A stretch of 64,000 nt of DNA, from the NCBI RefSeq assembly GCF_018294505.1, contig NC_057811.1, positions 402,817,669 to 402,881,668 of the forward strand, in the 5' to 3' direction. Made by a program: the position numbers and the translations under genes. Every line of letters begins with the position of its first letter. Position 1 is the first letter of the stretch. Origin of the DNA: Triticum aestivum (taxonomy: Eukaryota; Streptophyta; Magnoliopsida; Poales; Poaceae). Positions 55,830-64,000 of the stretch are shown piece after piece. The notes beneath the pieces were generated by a model that was given only the letters and a program-made list of their open reading frames with translations, did no database searches and was not told where the DNA came from.

Positions 55830-56269
55830 AAACAGTACTGATGCTTGTTCGTCGGTGGCGCCGGTGATGAGCGAGTTGGCCGCCGCTCCGTCGAACGGGC
55901 CGGACGCCGCGCTGGCCTCCGCACGGGTTGGCAGGCTGGCCCGAGTGTGACTCACGAGCGAGCAAGCCGCCGCGCTGGCCGTCGCTCGAACCAGATGGCT
56001 GGCCTTAGCGCGGCGCGCGCGAGCAAGCCGCCGCGCTGCCGTGCCAATCTAGCTAGCAAACCTTGCAGACAAGCAGCTAGACGGAGCTATCTTGGCTAGC
56101 TAGCGGCCGCGAGCGCCGGACGGAGCTGGCATCCGGGCTGCCGCAACATGGGCTCCGCACCGCCGGCGGTTTTGACCTCGCCTTCTGCCGGCGGCGGTAG
56201 CTGCGTCCCATGGCCGAGGATGACTAGGTGGACGGGCCGGAGGTAGGAGGTCACTCGAGGATTTTTGTT
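55830..56269. other. GC-rich block with internal repeats
   Basis: GAGCAAGCCGCCGCGCTG occurs at about 55949 and 56019. Frames are open on both strands by composition only. No domain. Confidence 0.3.
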
Positions 56270-56373
56270 GGTAAGAGCATGTACAATGGTTGATAAGGTA
56301 GTCTTATCTTAAGTCTGCCACGTATGCAAGTGGTAGTAGTTTCTTGGCATTTTAGTGGTTTCTTGCATTATTA
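56270..56373. mobile_element. Outer MITE fragment
   Basis: GTAAGAGCATGTACAATGGTTGATAAG resembles the terminus of a grass MITE, as does GAGCAAGTACAATAG at 56374. The element at 56374-56658 interrupts it. Its other end may lie soon after 56662 (GGGGTTTCTTG matches GTGGTTTCTTG before the insertion). Partial. Confidence 0.45.
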
Positions 56374-56658
56374 GAGCAAGTACAATAGAGCTGAGTCAGC
56401 GGGCTATAAGAAATAAACTACTATATTTCTGCTTAGTTGGAGGAAAGAGAAGAGGAGAGAGAAGGTAAGCGGGCTCTTCGTGAAGAGCTAGCTCTAGCAC
56501 GTGCTCCTAGGCACTTTGTGAGAATGAGATGTGGGCCACATAATAAAAAAGTAGTACACTCTTTTGATCTATTATTGTACATGTTGGCTATAAGATGGGC
56601 TGTAGATGACATGGCACTGGCTTATAGCCAGCAGCTGGCTATACTATTAACCATGCTC
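56374..56658. mobile_element. PIF/Harbinger (Tourist-like) MITE, 285 bp
   Basis: TIRs GAGCAAGTACAATAG and CTATTAACCATGCTC (reverse complement GAGCATGGTTAATAG) are flanked by TTA duplications at 56371-56373 and 56659-56661. TTA is the Harbinger target. Also internal GGCTATAAG/CTTATAGCC complementary words. No coding capacity. Confidence 0.8.
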
Positions 56659-56699
56659 TTAGGGGTTTCTTGTAAGGAACAATGTACGTACTACTAGCG

Positions 56700-56818
56700 A
56701 CAAAAGGCGATTCTAGGTTGCATTGTACTCCAACGAGTACTGCTAGTGGTCGCGGGAGTGTATACCTCATTTTGTGGGTTCGATCCCGGCCGAACGCACA
56801 GCGGCCTTTTTTTAAAAA
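56700..56818 (+). repeat. Possible tRNA-derived SINE fragment
   Basis: GGTTCGATCCC (about 56778) matches the pol III B box exactly, and a T-run follows. An A-box-like TAGTGGTCGCG lies about 40 bp upstream but fits poorly. No cloverleaf can be formed convincingly, so it is not called a tRNA. Confidence 0.35.
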
Positions 56819-57630
56819 TAGTACTACTACACTTTGCTGCGAGCCAATATTTTACACGGGTAGTTTGAGTTTTTAAGTCAAACGAACGTGCGGCCCCATT
56901 ATCTGGGTGCACTGGACAGCCTAGCCACGTGAACGGGTTTTCCTTCCCAGCATCCCGTGGCTCGCGTGCTCGCCCTAGCCGCACCTCGCTTGCAGCTTCC
57001 AGCTAGTAGCATATTTAAACTAGTGCCTCCCAATTAAGCCCGAGGAGCCGAGAAAGCCTAGCGGGGCATTGGGAACTGTGCAATATTGCTCTGTACGTAA
57101 AGTGCTCTACTACTACTACTCTGTAGCTTGTGGCGTTGCACGCATGGACTTCACTCCATTATCGGCTCTACTATAAAAGAAATTCCTCTTGACGTGTTTG
57201 TTTTTGAAACGGAGGCAAAAGCTTTGCTTCATCTCATTCATAAAGAAGGAACTACTAACAAAGTTCGACAAGATCCATTACACCTCCACAAATGGAAGCA
57301 AAAAGCCTAGTCTCGCAGTATCAAATAACTCAAATGTTCTGCCCCCGCAGTAACCGTCGCTGATAAACAGGCTGCTAGTGTGTGCGTGAGAGGAGCGGCT
57401 GAATAGAGCACCGAGAGTACCCACTAGGCCACTACGCAGGTGTACTTCCCCTGCATTGATAGTACAGCGATGGTTCTAGAGAACAGTAGTACCCTCCACT
57501 TCCAACTGTAGCTCCTTGGCCCTGAGATTCAAGAGTTCAAAACTGGTGCACTATACTAGACTAGACTAGAAGTACAGTACATCGCACTACTAGTTGAGAA
57601 AAGTAGTACTAGTACTGCTACAGTACGAGT
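56819..57630. other. Intergenic, short repeats only
   Basis: CTACTACTACTACT near 57107 and ACTAGACTAGACTAG near 57556. At about 57206 GAAACGGAGGCAAAAGCTTT, a word common near ends of dispersed cereal repeats. No gene supported; the 60-codon frame at 57128-57310 spans that repeat. Confidence 0.35.
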
Positions 57631-57680
57631 ACGTACTCCTCCGTCACATAATGTAAGACATTTTTTGACACTAGTTGGCG
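57631..57680. mobile_element. Stowaway MITE half
   Basis: CTCCGTCACATAATGTAAG followed by TTTTTTGACACTAG is the left half of the common cereal Stowaway with TIR CTCCCTCCGTCCCATAATGT. The mirror half is missing. The dispersed 61-bp repeat begins directly after it. Confidence 0.6.
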
Positions 57681-57744
57681 TGTACAGAAAATGGCAAAAA
57701 CATACCCAAAATTTCTTAATCCACGCCAAAAACTACTACCTAGT
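57681..57744. repeat. Dispersed 61-bp repeat, copy 2
   Basis: Partner of 55593-55653, same orientation, with a short insertion (CTACTACCTAGT). Confidence 0.75.
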
Positions 57745-57957
57745 GCCAAAAATTTCTTACTAGTGTTATTATTTACAGTATAATGCAATCCCATAATGTT
57801 CCATAATGCTAGTACTAGTAGTAAATAATAGCCTCACCCCTTCGCTGAGGAACGATATACAGTTGGAAGGGACGAGGCCCTGCGGTTACTACGCTCTTAT
57901 CTCCTCCTCGCCAGTTCCCCTCCTCCCCCGAAGAGAAGGCAGTTCGTCGCTGCTCCC

Positions 57958-59743
57958 ATGGATTCGCCAGGCGGTTCTCCTCCTCGTCGGGGCTGGGAGA
58001 CCTTGGACGATGATCCTCTGGGAGAAATCGCACACCGCTCTGACGTCCTCACCGCCGCAAGACTCGGTGCTTCCTGCACCAACTTTTTCAAGATGCTGCT
58101 TAAACAGGCTTGGGAAAAGGCCATGCTTGTTGGTCTTCCATGCGTCCTCGAGGAGAAGGTTCTTCTATGGGACAATCCTTCGAACAGTCCACCGCTCCCT
58201 GGCCATGGTTGCACGTTGACTCCGCTAGAGTTGCCGACGTTGAGAGGTAGTCGGATTTTGTCTGATGAGTAGGTCAGTAATGGAGTTTGATCATGTAGTA
58301 CTTAGTTATTCCATCTCCATCCCGTAATTTCTCCGCTGCCCACCGTCTTATATATAGGTCTGGTCGGTGCCAACGAAGATTGGCTTGCATATCTCCGGCT
58401 GGATACCACCATCATTTTGCACAACATCCACAGCAGTGCGGCCGTTCCGGTAGACCCCTTCTCCACCATTGGGATCGGCCTTCCGGACTGGCTGGGCTTG
58501 AATACGTATGATGATGCCTACATGAGATTGAAGAAGATAGCAATTGCGGGCCCGCCGACAAAGCGACGCGGCTACGACGATTACTATCTCATCGCGGTGT
58601 TCGACATAAGGATTGCCATCAATGCAAGAGGCAGTAACGGCAGAGGCTGGCGCATGTTGGCGGCGGCAGATTTGTACCCCTACACGTTCGAAGACGTCGT
58701 GCGCCATCTAGGCTGCATCTTCGCGGTGACAAGCCAGGGGACTTGTTTCATCTGGTTGCCATCCTACGGTATGGGAGATTACAAACGGAATGCACAAACC
58801 ATCATTTGCATCCCTAACGGTACTCCATTATTTTGCAGGGACCAGTCATCCCCCGATCAAAATAAGATCGCCGATCCTGGATGTTCATTTGCATCCGCGA
58901 TTCGGTCTAACCTGGAACCTTGTAGCTGACTTTGGCATATTGGGATCAACTATCTTAGCAGTCGTTACCCATGGTACCACTGATGTGCAACATGGTCACA
59001 CAATCTACCACGATCGGACCGTCACCATCTACCCAGGTATTCCATTTTTTAACCCTCTCGCCTTCTCTTTCATTGTTGTACTAGTAGTATACTTTGTAGT
59101 ACTAGTAGGAGTACTTTTTACCTTGGAGGACGCGTATAGCTAGCTAGGCCCTTGAAGACTTGAACCCACTAGCTGCCACCATTTTTGTTTTTCCATGTCT
59201 TACTATCTCATCCATGTAGCCAAGAGTGGCTATATATAATAAGCCGGTTATTTTACTTCCTCTATACCGGAGTAGTACTATTTGCTGCACAGTATTACTG
59301 ACCGCCATATTTGAGCACAACATTATTGTGCATGGACCTTGACTATGTACGTCACCATGTGTCCAGATCTGGGATGCCGCGTGTACCAGATGAACGGCGC
59401 CGAGTTCGACCCCCGTGATGCTACGTGGGTGCCGAGGAACACTCTTGGAGAGTACTCGCTTTTCATCGGGGACAGCTACCCCATTGTGAAGCGGATGCCA
59501 CCTTCCGTGCACGACACGGAAGGCCTGCCATTCATGAAGCATGGTTATGTCTTCGGTGCGCACCGCCGGATGAACAACATGCTGGGACACGCTATCCCTG
59601 ATTTATGCCGCTTCAGCTTGGATGAGTCTCCATCGTGTGGAACCGGACTAGAAAGCTACGACAATGATTCCCGTTGCCCACCGCTATGGATTGTGCCATC
59701 CATGAAGAACACCTGGGACTGGAACCTGGAGGAGGACATGTAG
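57958..59743 (+). CDS. F-box protein with DUF295 domain, four exons, 424 aa, intact
   Basis: Exons 57958-58246, 58358-58768, 58839-59036 and 59367-59743 have GT-AG introns of 111, 70 and 330 bp, and all junctions keep phase, giving 425 codons with TAG. The start is in CCCATGG. An F-box-like segment lies at about residues 13-50 (WETLDDDPLGEIAHRSDV, then ARLGASCTNFFKML). The rest is a DUF295-type beta-propeller region with the C-terminal LGEYSLFIGDSY motif at 326-337. F-box proteins usually supply substrate specificity to SCF ubiquitin ligases; the DUF295 branch is large and fast-evolving in grasses, mostly without known targets. Paralogous to the gene at 61922. The F-box is degenerate, so SKP1 binding is unproven. 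Confidence 0.85.
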
Positions 59744-60061
59744 CCCATCTATAACGTGTAAGTGGAGTACGGTAATTGTGAACGGTAGCGCTGTGAATAT
59801 ATGTAGACTAGTCGTGCACAAATTTATCACATGAATTGGAGATGAACTTGTGTGGCATACTGGCATTTGTCCTTTAGAATTTATTACTAGTCAATGTGTT
59901 ATGTGTACGTGCAATTTGTGTGGTTGTTGCACGGGCTCCAACACGCTCTTTGAGAAAAAAAAGGTGGCACAGCTTTGGATATACGTGATGTGGCGGCATC
60001 ATACAGTAGCATCGTTCACTATAGTTGTAGTACACTCCTACTAGGACGACAACTCCTATAA
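59744..60061. other. 3' flank of the first F-box gene
   Basis: Probably 3' UTR and intergenic DNA. No ORF or repeat worth calling. Confidence 0.35.
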
Positions 60062-60165
60062 AACCTTGCACTTGGCTCTTTGCCTCTTCGGGAGGTTCAA
60101 CAGTTCGTACTCGTGTGAACCTTGCACTTGGCTCTTCGCCTCTTCGGAAGGTCCAACAATGATGA
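60062..60165. repeat. 56-bp tandem duplication
   Basis: AACCTTGCACTTGGCTCTT starts at 60062 and 60118. Both copies continue CGCCTCTTCGG(G/A)AGGT. Followed near 60222-60260 by GAGGGC/GAGGGA hexamer repeats. Confidence 0.85.
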
Positions 60166-61240
60166 TACTACATTACAATATGTTTCTGGCAATCTGACAC
60201 CGATTGAACTGCTGCACGTCCACCGCGAGGGCGAGGGCGGGGGAGAGGGAGAGGGAGAGGGTGCTGTAGTCAAAACCCTCTCCTCGTCCTGCGAACCACC
60301 GCGCGCGTGGGCGAGGGAGAGGCGTAGTAAGCAAGCTTCTCCTCGTTCGGCGAGTTGACGGGACACATCAAAGCAGTACTAGTACTAGTAGTAGTAGTCC
60401 ATACTGCGTCCTTTCTGATTAATATGGCTTAATTTGAAACGAGAAAAATACACTGGCGGTCAACGTATGTAACAATACGCTCTTTACGGTCGCTATATAT
60501 AGTTTTTGCGGCGATTATACGATCACTAGCTCATCGTAGAGCACCGTATTGCACCCTACTGACCGGCCACATACGTTGCACTTTGTTGACTGGTTAAATT
60601 GTCACCTGGTTTCTGGATCCCACCTGTCAGTTGGCAGAGCAAAGAAATCAGTTAAACAAAACTTTACACAGGCACGACATGAGTCCAACCCTTGCGCGCG
60701 AACCGCCCTGGCTGTGTATGTGAGTGCATGCACGTGTCCTCCCTCGGTCTTCCAACAAAGAGTGTACATCGGCTATAAAACAAAGAGTGTAGTACATGAT
60801 GTACATCTACACTTACAATGCATTTAGCCTTTAATCTAAATCGATATTGATTGACTAATGCACCAACTTGTGCTGTAGGTATAGGCTACATGTCTATCCT
60901 TAATTACAGCATGCAACGGCCTTCATTTAATCTTCTTATCTCAATGGTCGCATGCACACATAAGTCTGCTACTTTTGGGCGTTAATTATGCCCTGGTCAA
61001 TGTGTAAATCTCTAAATTTACAGTCTTTCACGGACATAGGGAGTAGGTTGAGCACTTGAGCGTGAGCGTGTATGTTGCGTCGTGTGCTGTGTGCCGCATG
61101 GGTGCGTGAGTGTTGCGTGTGTCCATGTGTACGTGTGAGTGTTGCATGTTGCATGCATGGGGCTTACTCCCTCCCATTGACATGTTCATATTTCAAGCTT
61201 CCTCTGTTCCCTCCATATGGTGATACTCCCTATGTTCCCA
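60166..61240. other. Intergenic region between the F-box genes
   Basis: Contains GAGGGAGAGGG hexamers (60222-60260), TAGTAC/AGTAGT short repeats (about 60374-60400) and GTGTG/CGTGTG-rich DNA near 61060-61150. No supported gene. Confidence 0.4.
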
Positions 61241-61350
61241 AATAGTACGGAGTAAAAGCCTCCCTCTGTTACCAAATACGGAGTATTTGTCTTTCTACAG
61301 ATTTCAACAAGTGACTAGGTACGGAGCAAAATGAGTGAAGTGAGCGTAGA
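61241..61350. mobile_element. Stowaway MITE fragment (Thalos/Athos-like half)
   Basis: CTCCCTCTGTTACCAAATA, TTTGTCTTTCTACAGATTTC and CAACAAGTGACTAGGTACGG follow the left half of a very common Triticeae Stowaway. The right half with complementary TIR is missing. Confidence 0.7.
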
Positions 61351-61921
61351 GGCATAGGGATACTGTGGAAAGGAAGTCCTCGCGATCCATTATTCCCCAT
61401 CTCGGTCAGAGAGAACTATTCAACTAGTCTTCGCAGTGAAGTGACAATACACGCTGCAGCAGATGGGACACATAATTAATAAGTTGAACCAACGTGTTGG
61501 TGTTACTAAATCAGCCTTACCCAGTACTGCCATCATGTTTGCCAGTAGAGCATGCTTCCGCAAATACGCCTACGCACCTCTGTCCTCCATTAACTGACAT
61601 ATGGGCCCTGTTGTGGTAGACCCACATGTCATCGGTGTAACTATTTACACTCCGAAGGACGGTATATCCTGGTAGTAGTACTAGTAGAATTGAGATTGAA
61701 TGCACTTTTTCCCCCGTCTTCCACTCTTCTTCCTCCTCTCTTCCCCATCGTCGGCCGCACACCATTTACCCCCACTCACTGCTCGCCCGCCAGCACCATC
61801 TTCCTTGGTAGCTCGCACGTACCATATCCTCCCGCTCACTGCTCGGCCACACGAGGAGAAGCTTCTTCGCTCGCCCGCCCGAATCCACTTCCCCGCTGGC
61901 TCACAGGCACCGAAAACCCCA

Positions 61922-63668
61922 ATGGCAGAACCGACTGACACGCAGAGCCGCGATTGGAATTCCCTCCCCGATGTTCTCTTGGAGCAGATCTGTAGTCATA
62001 TGGACCTACTCAGCACTGTCCGTCTGGCCGCATGCTCGGTGTCTTTGTACCGTCTACTCGTCTGCAACCGGCCGGCTCTTTTCAAGACACCCTGCTTGCT
62101 GATGCCCGATCCTCGTAGGTGGCCCAGACACCGACTTGACGATCCTACGGAGGTTGCCGTGGTGCCCCTCGACATGCTACCACTACCCGTCACCTGTCCT
62201 TCATGCGCGGCCACTACTGGGCAGGCATGAAGGCCAACTGGATCGTCCTCATCCACCACACCGGTAGTCCATGGCGTCTCGTGGATATCTACACCGAGCG
62301 AGAGATCACCCTTCTATCATTGGATACCGCCGCCATCGAGCCTCGCGGCCCGCCGGACACTCCTGCCTACTACGCACGAGACGCGTCAAGCTTTTGGCTT
62401 GACCTCTGTTTGCAGAAAGTTGTAATCTGCGAAGTGCCCACACCATCAGAAGACTACATGGATTACAAGCTCATTGCCTTGTTCAACATGGGATTAGTCT
62501 ATCTGGAATCCGGTCGCCATACATGGTTATGGCTCATCATCAATCCTGTTGAGGCAACATTTCTGTCTGATGCTATAGTGCACGATGGCATCATTTACGC
62601 GGTCGACGCACAGATTGGCTACCTATACTGGTGGAATCTATCGTCGTGTAATTGTTCTATCTCATCTCATCTTTACCTTATGAATACGACTGCCTGTTCA
62701 TTTGCTACAAATTTAGAATGCATAGCATGTCTATAACCACATCATTGCTATATGTTCCTCTCATTTCCTAGATTTTTATGACCACACATGTTATTGTCAG
62801 TGTTGATATGAGAACAATTGGCATCTAATGATTGTTAGAATACATATTATGAGCATAACATCATGATTTCTATATGTTACTCTCGTTTACAAGATTTTTA
62901 TAACAACGCATGTTATTGCTTAGAGTTGATATGAGAACAGTAGTAGTAAGTGCTATGGTAGAATATGAGTAGGCGCTGTCATAGCTGTTTTCCTCTCATT
63001 GTTACATGATGTTTGAACCATGACATATTGCTAGAATATGAAAGCCATTGGCTTATTTTTTTAACTTGGGGTATCATTATGACCACGGCATTGCAATTCT
63101 CTGTCTATGATATGTGTCACTGTTATAATAATCTTAATTCCACACATACTCTGAACATGATTGTTTATTTTTGTCCTTTTGGTCTCCAATTTGAATTGTT
63201 GCAGCAGACGCAAATGCGCTGGCCTTCATGATTCCAGGACCTGGAATCATACCACCCGATGGGTGGTGGTTTATCGCTCGTTCAGTTGACGGCGGTCATT
63301 TGATGCTCATTCGCACGTACCAAATTGACCAAACCATTACATCAAACCACATGCAGTACAATGCATGGGGCGTTCGTGACATTGATGGCTATGGCTGCTC
63401 CGTGTTCGAGAAAGATCCCAGCTCCGTTGGGCCAGGCGTATTCAACTGGAGGCGGGTTTACAGCCTCGGCAACCACTCCTTGTTCCTCGGGCTCAATTAT
63501 CCGATCATCCAACCAATCATCGATCATATCACCGGCGATGATTACTGTGCTATGCAACTTCCATTCGCGAGGGGGGCTGTGTTTACACATCATACCATGG
63601 GTTTCATGAATCACCATATCCAGAGATTCGTCGACACAGCTTGTTGCCAGATAATCTTCAGTGTGTGA
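61922..63668 (+). pseudogene. F-box/DUF295 gene, two exons, one-base frameshift
   Basis: Exon 1 61922-62647 (donor GTAATT) and exon 2 63205-63668 (acceptor TTGCAG) keep phase across the 557-bp intron. F-box: DWNSLPDVLLEQICSHMD then VRLAACSVSLYRLL, residues about 10-50, a good match. The frame shifts by one missing base between about 62190 and 62196. Downstream it reads FMRGHYWAGMKANWIVLI and on to the DUF295 C-terminal LGNHSLFLGLNYPI. Without the shift it would be about 396 aa. As read, it ends after ~102 residues, keeping the F-box only. It could be a recent pseudogene, a sequencing error, or a real truncated F-box protein. Confidence 0.75.
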
Positions 63669-64000
63669 AAGGCATCAAGCTTCCATGCGATGGATGGCTT
63701 TTGCAAACCCGACATGCGGCGATGTGGTTCATGCCAACAGCAAATATGCACAACTTGATTCGTGCTGATATCTAGACTGAGCTATGTATTCTGCTGCTGT
63801 ACACGACCCTCTTTTGTTGGATATTATGTACTGTTGTTAGTTTGAAGCACTCCTCTGGTTTGAAGGATAAATACCTTCCTGGGATCAAGTACATCCTAAC
63901 TCACCTGCATAGGATGTACTGATAATGATGATGGAGATGATGTATATATATATCAGTTAGGCTTCAAGTGCGTACTTGTTAGTTAAACCTATGTATAAAT
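63669..64000. other. 3' flank of the second F-box gene
   Basis: Likely 3' UTR followed by AT-rich DNA (TATATATATATC near 63942). No other feature seen. Confidence 0.35.

Noticed and set aside
56735..56818. tRNA gene
   Set aside because: Perfect B box but no A box at proper spacing and no cloverleaf. Kept only as a possible SINE fragment.
60770..60790. TATA box (GGCTATAAAAC) for a gene between the F-box genes
   Set aside because: No supported coding sequence follows within 1 kb. A TATA-like word alone is not enough.

Overview
This is repeat-dominated DNA from a grass of the wheat tribe (Triticeae: wheat, Aegilops or barley-like). The evidence is the LTR and CACTA families present, Stowaway and Tourist-type MITEs, GC-rich spliced genes with GT-AG introns, and an F-box/DUF295 gene pair. 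Nothing bacterial or organellar was seen.

Layout. 1-1.9 kb: two LTR fragments on the minus strand, a copia LTR of Angela/BARE/WIS type inside an older gypsy-type LTR. 1.9-9.5 kb: remains of CACTA (En/Spm) DNA transposons on the minus strand. They comprise a decayed accessory-protein gene, a 43-bp tandem array, a ~475-bp imperfect inverted repeat, ACCGGT hairpins, six ~337-bp tandem units, and a transposase C-terminal fragment. 9.5-30.6 kb: a three-deep nest. A small LTR scrap is split by a 5'-truncated gypsy element (element A: pol on +, antisense gene on -, 3' LTR at 30102-30577). Element A is split by a complete gypsy element (element 1, 16100-29992, TSD ATGGC). 30.6-52.6 kb: a second CACTA-like end with rRNA-free, GGCCC-rich subterminal repeats and a decayed multi-exon minus-strand gene of unknown function. 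A second complete copy of the element 1 family sits in it (element 2, 34705-48164, TSD GGTGG). 52.6-57.9 kb: microsatellite-rich DNA, two tandem small Helitrons, a PIF/Harbinger MITE and Stowaway pieces. 57.9-63.7 kb: two plus-strand F-box/DUF295 genes. The first is intact in four exons (424 aa). The second has a one-base frameshift.

Elements 1 and 2 have ~1.2-kb LTRs (TGTCGG...CCGACA), a primer-binding site complementary to tRNA-Lys, and the order gag-protease-RT-RNase H-integrase on the minus strand. A separate plus-strand gene lies between integrase and the 3' LTR, with its own TATA box. All reading phases in that gene agree with a six-exon spliced model, about 1,035 codons once a 38-bp deletion is discounted. 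Its first exon belongs to the 'putative gypsy type transposon' family (PF04195). Element A carries a diverged version in the same relative position. Both complete elements share an in-frame TAG between protease and RT and have further private lesions, so both are probably defective.

Best candidate for something under-described: this spliced antisense gene, with a duplicated intron unit carrying polypurine-tract-like motifs. Family names are from memory of Triticeae repeats; no database search was possible.
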